A stretch of DNA of 64,000 bases from positions 31,492 through 95,491 of the forward strand of contig NZ_ADKM02000086.1 in the NCBI RefSeq assembly GCF_000178155.2, in the 5' to 3' direction. The DNA is from Hominimerdicola alba 8 (GTDB lineage: Bacteria > Bacillota > Clostridia > Oscillospirales > Ruminococcaceae). Each line of letters opens with the position of its first letter. Within the stretch, counting starts at the first letter, position 1. Shown here one piece after another: positions 1-7,804 of the stretch. The position numbers and the translations under genes are program-made. Below the pieces are notes generated by a model, which made no database searches, was not told the origin of the DNA, and saw only the letters and a program-made list of their open reading frames with translations.

Positions 1-52
1 TTGCCAGTATCTTTTCAAGAAGTTCGCGCGGTATCTCTTTACGGTCGTTCAT
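1..52 (-). CDS. Partial gene, N-terminus only (unknown function)
   Basis: The minus strand opens with ATG at 52-50 and runs off the left edge after 17 codons, beginning MNDRKEIPRELLEKIL. An AGGGAGGTAA ribosome site lies just upstream (about 66-57), which makes this a convincing start. The start codon overlaps the stop of a small upstream frame (49-159) as ATGA, suggesting translational coupling. Too little is visible to name the protein. Confidence 0.6.
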   Translation of the reverse strand, partial: MNDRKEIPRELLEKILA

Positions 53-159
53 TTTGTTACCTCCCTGATACTGATGCCGCACTGCGGGCATAAAGACGCA
101 AGACGTATCTCGCCGCATTTATAGCCACTGTTTTTGTGGTGTGTAAGCGGGATAACCAC
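49..159 (-). CDS. Small Cys-containing ORF coupled to the left-edge gene
   Basis: A 36-codon minus-strand frame starting at GTG (159) and ending TGA (51-49), overlapping the next ATG by ATGA. It contains a single KCGE followed by CPQCG, resembling half of a zinc ribbon. Its first ten residues (VVIPLTHHKN) are encoded by a DNA repeat that recurs at about 22.8 and 51.8 kb. No good ribosome site precedes the GTG, and a TTG at 183 is another possible start. It could be the tail of a gene broken by the repeat. The junction with the downstream gene is clear, but the protein itself is uncertain. Confidence 0.3.
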   Translation of the reverse strand: MVIPLTHHKNSGYKCGEIRLASLCPQCGISIREVTK

Positions 160-160
160 A
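128..160. repeat. Fragment of interspersed repeat family B
   Basis: About 32 bp matching, with one or two changes, the right-hand end of the longer repeats at 22719-22848 and 51634-51799 (core TTTTTGTGGTGTGT followed by AAGCGGGATAACCA). Only this end of the repeat is present here; the flanking sequence differs. Confidence 0.6.
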
Positions 161-233
161 TAACAAAATCTACCACAACACAAAAGTCAAATGCGAGTAA
201 ACAAAAACAGTCAATAAATTTATAAATAAGCCA

Positions 234-262
234 TTGAACGGACGGCAGCATTGTGTTATAAT
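234..262 (+). promoter_or_regulatory. Promoter for the 292-1236 membrane gene
   Basis: TTGAAC (234-239), a 17 bp spacer and TATAAT (257-262) lie about 30 bp before the gene's start codon. Confidence 0.7.
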
Positions 263-291
263 TTTCACATACCAATTCAGAGGTGACTGTT

Positions 292-1236
292 TTGTCCGAA
301 AAGAAAAAACTGATACCCATACTTATCTCGGTCTGCCTGACCTTTTTCATGGTCGGTGTGGCTGAACTTACGGGTGAGCGGGAACTTATCTTCCCTGAGA
401 TAACAGCCATCGCCATCGGTGCGCTGGCTGCACCTGCACAGGTCTGGAGCACTGACAGAAAAAGGCTTTTTATCCTTATTATGTCAGCCGCCGTCACTGG
501 CATGGCGATAGTTCGTTTCGTGCCGCTGCCGACTGTTTTGCAGATACCGATAGGTCTTGCCGCAGTTATGGGTCTGATAATAATTTCACATACAAGTTTT
601 CTGCCTGCTATATCGGCTTGCGTACTGCCGATAATGTTAGGCACGCGCAGCCCTTACTACCTGCTGTCTGTCGGAGTCATGACTGCACTTATACTACTGG
701 CGCAAAAGCTGCTGGAAAAAGCAGGGCTTCGCGAGAAACGCGAGTTTATCCCCGAAAAGCCCGATGCTGCGCTGATAAAACTGAGGGCTGTGCAGGCGGC
801 GACAGCTTCGGTGCTTTTTGCAATACCTGTGCTGATAGGTCAGCCGTTTTTTGCAGCACCGCCGCTGATAGTGGCATTCTGTGAACTGACGACACCCGAA
901 TGCAAGCTGACGAAACGTCTGCCCGAAACATCAATAACCATTGCTATCGCTGCATTTATGGGCTGTTCATCAAGGCTGCTTTTATGTGAGATATTCGGTC
1001 TGCCGATGGCTGTAGCTGCTGCCCTGACCTGCTGTGCGATACTTTTCGGTGCGAAGTCTTCGGGTCTTTACTTTCCGCCATGCGGCGCAGTGGCAACGCT
1101 GCCGTTCCTTATCGCGCCTGAAATGCTGCTGAAATTCCCATTTGAGGTAACTGCGGGATTTCTGTGCTTTTTGCTGGTGATCCTTCTCTCGCTGAGATAT
1201 CCCGCAAAACACGGGACCGTTGTACACAACAGTTAA
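292..1236 (+). CDS. HPP-family-like integral membrane protein
   Basis: A 314-residue polytopic membrane protein with roughly eight to ten hydrophobic segments, interrupted by one charged stretch near residues 140-165. Near the C-terminus a YFPPCGAVATLPFL segment resembles the HPP signature of HPP-family membrane proteins, and the two halves of the protein look alike, so an internal duplication is likely. I chose the TTG at 292 over the GTG at 283 because AGAGGTG (279-285) is then a well-spaced ribosome site. The gene is monocistronic, with its own promoter and a shared terminator facing the large kinase. The substrate is unknown and family membership is tentative. Confidence 0.6.
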   Translation: MSEKKKLIPILISVCLTFFMVGVAELTGERELIFPEITAIAIGALAAPAQVWSTDRKRLFILIMSAAVTGMAIVRFVPLPTVLQIPIGLAAVMGLIIISHTSFLPAISACVLPIMLGTRSPYYLLSVGVMTALILLAQKLLEKAGLREKREFIPEKPDAALIKLRAVQAATASVLFAIPVLIGQPFFAAPPLIVAFCELTTPECKLTKRLPETSITIAIAAFMGCSSRLLLCEIFGLPMAVAAALTCCAILFGAKSSGLYFPPCGAVATLPFLIAPEMLLKFPFEVTAGFLCFLLVILLSLRYPAKHGTVVHNS

Positions 1237-1244
1237 AACATATG

Positions 1245-1278
1245 AAATGCCCCTGATGCTGCATCAGGGGCATTTTTT
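1245..1278. terminator. Bidirectional terminator
   Basis: A 15 bp near-perfect stem (AAATGCCCCTGATGC with its complement) has A and T runs on its two sides. It sits between the convergent 292-1236 gene and the hybrid kinase. Confidence 0.85.
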
Positions 1279-1286
1279 GTACTTTT

Positions 1287-4200
1287 TTACAGTTTGTCCC
1301 TAATCTCGCGGGCAAGTCTGCCAAGTTCTGCAAGCATAGCTTCGATATCGGGGCATTCCTGCGTTCTTCCGCGATAGAACATCTCTCCCTGATATGCCGT
1401 TTCGCCCAGTTCTTCAGCACCTACAGTACGCGCTGCGCCTTTCAGCGAATGAATCTTTATAGCAGCATTCTCACGGTCGTCAGCCGACACATATCTGCGT
1501 ATGTCAGCCGCATACTCCTCAGCCGAATCAGCGAACGCACCCAGCGTTACACGGTAAAGTTCAGCACCGCCGCAGTGCTTTTCACCAACTTTTGTATCAA
1601 GACCTTTGATGCTTTCAAGACCGCTGTGAAGTTCACTTTCATCCTGTGCAAGTTCTTCCAGCTTGCCGCTGCCCTGCCATATATCGGGGGTGAATCCCTG
1701 TTCGTTCATGATATAGTCCTTGTCATCATCTATCATACGAACCATGCAGGCAGCAATATCGGGGTCAAACTGTGTGCCGCTGCACCTGATGAACTCAGCC
1801 CTGACCTTTTCCTGCGCCATTGGGTTAGAATAAGTACGTGTGGAAGTCATTGCATCATAGCAGTCAGCACAGCAGATTATACGCGCGGGTTCGGGAATAT
1901 CCTTGCCTGCAAGACCATCAGGGTAGCCTGAACCATTGTATTTTTCGTGATGCGAACGCGCACCTATGGCAAGGTCGGGCATCTCCTTGATGGAAGAGAG
2001 TATCTCACTGCCGATTATCGTGTGACGCTTTATCTGCTCGAACTCTTCATCGGTCAGCCTTGAAGTCTTGTTGATTATATCTTCGCTGACACCTATCTTG
2101 CCTATATCGTGCATAAGTCCCATGCGGAATATCTGCTGTTGTTCAGCCTCGCTTTTGCCCATTCTGCGGGCAAGTTCGGCGGCATAAGTGGCAACGCGGT
2201 TGGAGTGACCGTTGGTATAGTGGTCTTTTGCATCGACTGTCTTTGCCAGCGCCAGCATCATCTCCAGCGACAGCCGCTCACTGCGTATCTGCTGGCGGTC
2301 TACTTCACTCTTAAGACCTGTTTGCAGGTGGTACAGTTCGACCACGCGCTTTGTTCTCTGCATGAGGACTTCGGGAGCGAAAGGCTTTTTCACGAAATCT
2401 GCCGCGCCGTTTTTGAAGCCCGATGTTTCGGCATCGGCGCTGTCTTCACCCGTCACGAATATAACAGGTATATCGCGCAGTTCGGGATTCTCTTTAAGCC
2501 TGCTCAGCACCTCAAAGCCCGACATGCCCGCAAGCCCGATATCAAGCAGTACTGCATCGGGACGAAGCCTGTTTGTAAGCGAAAGCGCTTCTTCACCCGT
2601 TGCAGTGGCAGTAACATCGAAAGTTCTGCCCAATATCTGCGAAGCCGCTGTGCGCACGACAGGATCATCATCGACCACAAGTACTTTCGGCGCGGTGCGG
2701 TGGGGTTTCTTTTCGGCGGCATGGCTCGTTTCCAGCTTGTCTTCGGGAAGGAGCGATGCTATCATCTTTTCAAGTCGTTCGCCGTCAACAGGCTTTGAAA
2801 GATAGTCGGTAAAGCCCTCACTGATATAAAATTCTCTTGCGCCCGAAACCGCGTTGGCAGTCAGCGCGATGCACTTTGCATCTTCATGTCCCTCCATCGC
2901 CCGCAGACGTTTCAGCGTTTCCACGCCGTCCATATCGGGCATCATGTGGTCTATGAAAAAGATGTCATACTCGTTCAGTTCAGCCAGCCGCAGAGCCTCA
3001 CGCCCTGTGGAAGCGGTATCTATACCGATGCGGGTCTTTTTGAGCAGACCCTTGAAAACTGTCAGGTTCATGGCATTGTCGTCCACCACCAGCAGTCTTG
3101 CATTCGGTGCGTGGAAGAGTTCGTGGTAAAGGCGCACTCCCCTGCCGCCGTTTTCAAAGCGCTTGGCGTAATCGCCTATCTGCGCCCATCTGACGACTTT
3201 CTGCTCGACTGCGAAAGAGAAAGTCGAGCCTTTGCCGTAGGTGCTGTCAACGTCCAGCTTACTGCCCATCAGTTCAAGAAGCTGGACAGTTATGCTCATA
3301 CCAAGACCTGTGCCCTCTATCGAACGGTTTTTGCCCTCTTCGATGCGCGAGAATGGCGAGAACAGCTTTTCCATGTCCTCTTCCCTGATGCCCGCGCCTG
3401 TGTCGGCAATGGTAAATCTCAGCTTTATCGACTTCTCACCGCTCTTCTCAAACCCGACCTCAAACCTGACACTGCCTTTTTCGGTATACTTGACAGCATT
3501 TGTCAGCAGATTGAGTGCGCACTGCTTGACCCTTATCTCATCGCCGTAGAGCAGGTGCGGCATTTTCGGGTCAACCTTTACCTCGAATTTCAGACCCTTT
3601 TTGTCTGCGCGGGGGCGCACCATGTTCACAAGGTCGTTTATCGCAGAACCGAGTTCGTACTGTGTGGGTACAAGTTCCATTTTTCCCTGTTCGACCTTTG
3701 AGAAGTCGAGGATATCGTTTATCAGCGAAAGCAGAGTCCTGCCCGCAGTGCGGATATCTTCGGCATATCCGATTATCTGGCGTTCACTGCTCTCACGCAG
3801 TATCATCTCGTCCATACCCAGCACCGCATTTATGGGTGTGCGTATCTCGTGGGACATGCTTGCAAGAAATGCAGATTTCGCCTTGTTTGCGCGGTCTGCC
3901 AGCTGTCTTTGTTCTTTCAGCTGTTCCATGTACTTATAATGCTCGGTATCGTCCACCAGCATATACAGACTTCCGAAACTGTCGCCCTCAAATTCAAGTT
4001 CATTAACGCATGGCGTGTAGATGCGGTCAGCTATCTCGATCGTCTGCCCCTCACTTATAGCCTGCTCGATGACCTCAACTGTTTCGGCAGGTGTTTCGGT
4101 CAGCTGAGGGTAGAGCGCCTTTGCAGGTTCGTTGAAATATCTGACTCTTCCGTCAGTATCAACAGCGATGATGCCCTCAGACAGCTTATCGACAACGTAC

Positions 4201-4898
4201 TCATGGGTGAGTTCCAAAGTATCCAGCAGGTCATACTTGAATATGGCGATGAGCATTACCACCGTACTTATGGAGTAGCCCAGAACAGTCACATTATAGC
4301 CCTTTGTGACACCTGTCAGATAGATAATATAGAATGTCACCTGTACCACGATAGATGCGGCGATATACCTGAGCCGTTTGCGGTTTTTAGCGTTTTTCTC
4401 TTTGAGAAGGTTCAAAAACAGGATGACAAGACCGTAGACGATATAGCTTATCAGCAGCATGGTGTAGATGTGGTGCCAGGGTCCTGCATCGTAGGTGAGA
4501 TGCGGGTGAACGCCATCTTTCGTGAAGCCGATGTTTTGATAATAAAGATGATGCCAGTCATTGGTCATGACCGCCACATAAGTCGCGGCATGCAGCGAAC
4601 CAAGCAGCAGCATGGTGTTGCGCTTGTGCCTTATACCGCAGAGTTCCACCAGAAACAGCAGCAGTGAAAAAGGTATCCAGACCGTACCGATGTATGAAAG
4701 TTTCTGGGCGGTCATGGCTTCATCAAGGTTGTCAGATGTCATCACTTGCAGAACACCCGCGTTGTTTACAAGAGTCGCGGTGCAGTTCAGCAGAAGATAG
4801 CCGTGTATCTTGCTGTGCCAGTTACGGAAAATATATGCGCTTTCAAAAAGCAGTATAAATATACTGACGTATTGAATAAACAGTACCGTCATGTACAT
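1287..4898 (-). CDS. Hybrid histidine kinase: 7TM, PAS, HK, REC, REC, HD-GYP, Hpt
   Basis: This 1203-residue sensor packs a whole phosphorelay into one chain. Residues 1-225 hold about seven membrane segments like the 7TM histidine-kinase input module. A PAS-like region follows (about 235-320), then a HisKA domain with SMSHEIRTP (His350) and an HATPase with DTGAGI and GTGLGM. The first receiver has Asp650 (FFIDHMMPD) and the second Asp786 (VLLDIGL). An HD-GYP domain carries the HDIGK motif (about 930) and HHEKYNGSGYPDG (about 985), the signature of cyclic-di-GMP phosphodiesterases. A C-terminal Hpt domain has HSLKGAARTVG (about 1150). The start is set by GGGGTGAT just before the ATG. No partner gene adjoins it. 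Output through c-di-GMP is inferred, not proven. Confidence 0.93.
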   Translation of the reverse strand: MYMTVLFIQYVSIFILLFESAYIFRNWHSKIHGYLLLNCTATLVNNAGVLQVMTSDNLDEAMTAQKLSYIGTVWIPFSLLLFLVELCGIRHKRNTMLLLGSLHAATYVAVMTNDWHHLYYQNIGFTKDGVHPHLTYDAGPWHHIYTMLLISYIVYGLVILFLNLLKEKNAKNRKRLRYIAASIVVQVTFYIIYLTGVTKGYNVTVLGYSISTVVMLIAIFKYDLLDTLELTHEYVVDKLSEGIIAVDTDGRVRYFNEPAKALYPQLTETPAETVEVIEQAISEGQTIEIADRIYTPCVNELEFEGDSFGSLYMLVDDTEHYKYMEQLKEQRQLADRANKAKSAFLASMSHEIRTPINAVLGMDEMILRESSERQIIGYAEDIRTAGRTLLSLINDILDFSKVEQGKMELVPTQYELGSAINDLVNMVRPRADKKGLKFEVKVDPKMPHLLYGDEIRVKQCALNLLTNAVKYTEKGSVRFEVGFEKSGEKSIKLRFTIADTGAGIREEDMEKLFSPFSRIEEGKNRSIEGTGLGMSITVQLLELMGSKLDVDSTYGKGSTFSFAVEQKVVRWAQIGDYAKRFENGGRGVRLYHELFHAPNARLLVVDDNAMNLTVFKGLLKKTRIGIDTASTGREALRLAELNEYDIFFIDHMMPDMDGVETLKRLRAMEGHEDAKCIALTANAVSGAREFYISEGFTDYLSKPVDGERLEKMIASLLPEDKLETSHAAEKKPHRTAPKVLVVDDDPVVRTAASQILGRTFDVTATATGEEALSLTNRLRPDAVLLDIGLAGMSGFEVLSRLKENPELRDIPVIFVTGEDSADAETSGFKNGAADFVKKPFAPEVLMQRTKRVVELYHLQTGLKSEVDRQQIRSERLSLEMMLALAKTVDAKDHYTNGHSNRVATYAAELARRMGKSEAEQQQIFRMGLMHDIGKIGVSEDIINKTSRLTDEEFEQIKRHTIIGSEILSSIKEMPDLAIGARSHHEKYNGSGYPDGLAGKDIPEPARIICCADCYDAMTSTRTYSNPMAQEKVRAEFIRCSGTQFDPDIAACMVRMIDDDKDYIMNEQGFTPDIWQGSGKLEELAQDESELHSGLESIKGLDTKVGEKHCGGAELYRVTLGAFADSAEEYAADIRRYVSADDRENAAIKIHSLKGAARTVGAEELGETAYQGEMFYRGRTQECPDIEAMLAELGRLAREIRDKL

Positions 4899-5008
4899 AG
4901 TATCACCCCAAAATATATCTGTTACCCGATATACCGCCGTTTTACGCCGTTGGCAGAGCGGTTACCGTACTCTATATAAATATGGCTGTTCAGCCGTTTT
5001 CCCACTCT

Positions 5009-5037
5009 ATTATACAATATTATATATAGATTGTCAA
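5009..5037 (-). promoter_or_regulatory. Promoter of the hybrid kinase gene
   Basis: On the minus strand TTGACA (5037-5032), 17 bp and TATAAT (5014-5009) form a consensus promoter. It leaves a leader of about 105 nt containing a small hairpin. Confidence 0.85.
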
Positions 5038-5393
5038 TAAGTTCATCAAGTTATGTACGGAGGCAGAATATCGCGGAACACAGAGAAAAGAACAGGTGCA
5101 GCGTCAGCAGATAGCGGTGCTGAGTGTATTTTTCAAGCATATACAGCATACTGTCATTTTCCGAAAGATAAGGAATAAAAATTGCATCAGGCAGTATTCA
5201 TTGAACGAATTGTGTAAAACATATAATTTTTTACAGAAAATTTCTACACCCGCCAATATCCATATCTGCGAAGAAGTCAATATAGTTATGTGATATGATG
5301 AAATCAAGGCAAACAGCACATTGCGGCGCTGAGAAAAAGTCCATATAAACATAAAAGATGACTGCTTTTTGCTTGAAATTTATTAAAAAACAC
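5038..5393. other. Intergenic region with nothing recognised
   Basis: About 350 bp between two divergent promoters. Open frames exist on both strands (5096-5293 and 5104-5352), but neither has a ribosome site or a protein-like composition, and they overlap each other. I see no gene, repeat or strong hairpin here. Confidence 0.6.
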
Positions 5394-5422
5394 TTGAATA
5401 ATAGTTATTTGTGTGCTATAAT
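5394..5422 (+). promoter_or_regulatory. Promoter of the NYN-domain gene
   Basis: TTGAAT (5394-5399), a 17 bp spacer and TATAAT (5417-5422). The start codon is about 182 nt downstream of the predicted transcription start. Confidence 0.8.
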
Positions 5423-5428
5423 GATAAT

Positions 5429-5610
5429 GACGGCGTATATCATGGAACATCACGCCGATTACAAGCGGTATCGCGGGAAGTTTTCGTTCTGCGGCTGCAC
5501 GAAACGATTTGTGCCGACTGACCTGCATGTCTACCCGGCGCGGAGAGTCTTGTGTGGGCTGCATCTCACAGCTTTGCTGCGCTGCTGCAAGATACCGAAA
5601 GGAAAAGGAT
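5429..5610 (+). other. Long GC-rich leader of the NYN-domain gene
   Basis: The predicted 5' untranslated region is about 182 nt, much more GC-rich than the promoter region upstream, and contains short complementary runs such as GCGGCTGCAC and CTGCTGC repeats. It matches no riboswitch class I can recall. The only alternative is a GTG/ATG start upstream in the same frame, which would add a non-protein-like N-terminus. Confidence 0.4.
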
Positions 5611-7446
5611 ATGAAGATCTATCTTATCGACTTTGAAAATGTAAAGTCAAAGGGACTTACAGGCATCGACAGCCTTACTGAGTACGACCGTGTCATAATC
5701 TTTTACAGCGAAAACGCTGATACCATCAACTTTGAGATGCACCAGAAAGTGCTTATCTCAAAAGCTGAGGTAGAGTATTTCAAGGTACATGTAGGCGGCA
5801 AGAATGCGCTGGATTTCCAGCTTTCGACTTTGCTGGGCTACCTTGTCAGCAAGAATTATTACAGCCACATCTTCGTTATCAGCAACGACAAAAGTTTTGA
5901 TTTCCTGCATGATTTCTGGCATGGCAAGTACATAGCTGCGCCCGACTGCATAGTATACCGCACCAAGACCATCGCACAGGCGATAAACTACGCGGGCGGC
6001 AAAAAGCAGGCTGTGGCTGATGATGACAGCGAAACTTCCGATACAGAGGTATTTGCATCTGCTGAAACAGCTGCGGCTGAGGAAAATGCTGAAAATCCTG
6101 CGGCAGAAGAGGTAAAGGTGACTGTGCCGGATATCACTGAGGCGAAGGCTGTTCACGAAAAGAAAGAGACTGAGAAGAAACCCGCCGCAAAGAGCGCACC
6201 TTCGGCTGACAGCGAGAAGTTCACCGAAAAGCGTGCTGCAAAGCCTGCACCGAAGAAAGAACGTCCCGAAAAGAACAGCAAAAAGTTCGACAAGAGCGAT
6301 GATGTGGAATTTGATGTGACAATCAGCGCGGAAGAACTGAATGCTCTCGAAGCATCGTTCAGCGCTTACACCATCATAAAGCCTGAGGATATATCTGCCC
6401 CCAAGCAGGCAGAAAAGCCCGCAGAGAACAAGGCTGAAAAGCCTGTTGAAACGGTCAAGGCACAGCCTGCTGAGGATAAGAATGCAGTGGAAAAGCCTGC
6501 CGCTGATGCAAAGCAGGAACAGTCTGCTGATGCAAAGGCTGAAAAGCCTAAGCAAAAGCCTGTCAAGGAATTTTACCCTGCACTTAAGGAAACGCTGAAA
6601 AGTACAGGTCTTAAGCCCACTGAGGTGAACCACATCTCGCAGCTGCTTATAAACTCCGACACAAAAGAAGAATTCCACAATGCGCTGGCAAAGGACTACA
6701 AGCAGGATGCCACCGAGCTTTACAAGATACTTCGCCCGAAGTACCTGCGTCTGAAAGAGATGTATGCAGCAGAACACCCGGAATATGTTTCGCCCGACAC
6801 AGTTGTTGTCAGCAACGAAGAACCTGCTAAATCTGAGGAAAAGACCGCAGAGCAGACAGTCGAGGTGAAGGCGGAAGAAGTCAAGGCAGAGGAAACGATA
6901 GCTGAAACTGTTGCTGAAACTACAGCTGAACAGGCTGAGATAAAACAGGAAGAAGCTATTGCCGAAGAAAAGGCAGAAGTACCTGCTGAGGAGAAGCCCG
7001 CAAAGGCTAAAAAGACAAGCACGAAGAAGTCGGCGGCTAAGACTGAGAAATCTGAAAAGGCTGAGAAGGAAGAAAAGCCCAAGAAGACAGCTAAGGCTGA
7101 TAAGACAGACAAGGAAGAGAAGCCAAAGGCTAAGAAGTCAGCTAAGGCTGAAAAGACTGCTGAGGAAAAGCCCGCTAAAGCTAAGAAGACAAGCACAAAG
7201 AAGTCTGCTAAGGCTGAAAAGCCCGCAGAAGTTCCTGCGACGGCAGGCGGCGACAGGCTGGCTGAACTGCTTGACGGCAAGTGCAGTTCGGAAGAGGTCG
7301 AACTTATCCGTCAGCTGTTCAGGGAAGTTCCTTCGCGTCAGCAGCTTTATATCAGAATGATAAAACAGTTCGGCAAAAAGGACGGCTGTGTATACTACAA
7401 CGCCATAAAGCCCGAATATGAGGCTCTGAGTACGGCTATAAAATGA
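5611..7446 (+). CDS. NYN/PIN-like nuclease domain protein with Lys/Ala/Glu-rich tail
   Basis: A 611-residue protein. Residues 1-130 form a NYN (PIN-like RNase) domain: IDFENV near residues 6-11, ALDFQL near 69 and VISNDKSFDF near 93-102 supply the conserved acidic residues expected for metal binding. The rest is largely low-complexity Lys/Ala/Glu/Pro sequence, including histone-H1-like AKKTSTKKSA repeats. Embedded in it are two similar small helical domains, near residues 325-385 (GLKPTEVNHISQLLI) and at the C-terminus, about 550-611 (KCSSEEVELIRQLF), each ending with a K-P-(K/E)-Y pattern. The ATG at 5611 follows AAAGGAAAAGGAT. The next small gene overlaps the stop by ATGA. A role in RNA turnover with a nucleic-acid-binding tail is inferred. 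Confidence 0.8.
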   Translation: MKIYLIDFENVKSKGLTGIDSLTEYDRVIIFYSENADTINFEMHQKVLISKAEVEYFKVHVGGKNALDFQLSTLLGYLVSKNYYSHIFVISNDKSFDFLHDFWHGKYIAAPDCIVYRTKTIAQAINYAGGKKQAVADDDSETSDTEVFASAETAAAEENAENPAAEEVKVTVPDITEAKAVHEKKETEKKPAAKSAPSADSEKFTEKRAAKPAPKKERPEKNSKKFDKSDDVEFDVTISAEELNALEASFSAYTIIKPEDISAPKQAEKPAENKAEKPVETVKAQPAEDKNAVEKPAADAKQEQSADAKAEKPKQKPVKEFYPALKETLKSTGLKPTEVNHISQLLINSDTKEEFHNALAKDYKQDATELYKILRPKYLRLKEMYAAEHPEYVSPDTVVVSNEEPAKSEEKTAEQTVEVKAEEVKAEETIAETVAETTAEQAEIKQEEAIAEEKAEVPAEEKPAKAKKTSTKKSAAKTEKSEKAEKEEKPKKTAKADKTDKEEKPKAKKSAKAEKTAEEKPAKAKKTSTKKSAKAEKPAEVPATAGGDRLAELLDGKCSSEEVELIRQLFREVPSRQQLYIRMIKQFGKKDGCVYYNAIKPEYEALSTAIK

Positions 7447-7752
7447 TGACCGATGAAAATTGCAAGGCGCTTCCTGTTCTGAAAAAGCAGGCAGTCACCC
7501 GCATAACAAAGTCGGACGAGAACGGCTTTACACATACATTTCCCGTGTATACGGGAGTCAAAAAAGCTGTGGCGCGATAAATTCACAGCGCTGGGGCTTG
7601 ACGACATCGACTACACAAAGTACGATGATATTCTGCAAAGAAAGCCGATAGATGAGTTAGACCGTGACGAAGTTATCGCGTATCCGGTCATGCTGATGCG
7701 GCGGAGAGCGGCAAAACAGAAGCCCTCTGCATGCGCCTGCACTAAACAGTAA
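7443..7752 (+). pseudogene. Small gene with a frameshift in an A6 run
   Basis: The frame starts at ATG 7443 (overlapping the previous stop, ATGA) and reads 45 codons to TAA at 7578-7580. From the A6 run (7560-7565) onward a second frame, one base out of phase, reads LWRDKFTALGLDDIDYTKYD and on to TAA at 7750-7752. Deleting one A joins the two into a single protein of about 102 residues with plausible composition throughout. It is therefore a recent frameshift, a sequencing error, or a slippage site. The family is not recognised; coupling to the NYN gene suggests a shared role. Confidence 0.6.
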
Positions 7753-7761
7753 AATAACACC

Positions 7762-7787
7762 TATCCCCCGTCAGCCGATGGGGGATA
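7762..7787 (+). terminator. Hairpin between the frameshifted gene and uvrC
   Basis: An inverted repeat TATCCCCC/GGGGGATA with a 10-base loop, followed by only a short AT stretch (AATTTG) and then the uvrC ribosome site AAGGAGA. It could be a weak terminator or a processing hairpin. Confidence 0.45.
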
Positions 7788-7804
7788 ATTTGTAAGGAGA
7801 GCAC

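Noticed and set aside
3849..4667. Long plus-strand open frames opposite the hybrid kinase
   Set aside because: They are antisense shadows of the kinase gene; the minus-strand frame has all the domain motifs.
5096..5352. Overlapping open frames on both strands between the hybrid kinase and the NYN gene
   Set aside because: No ribosome sites, atypical composition and mutual overlap; treated as non-coding.
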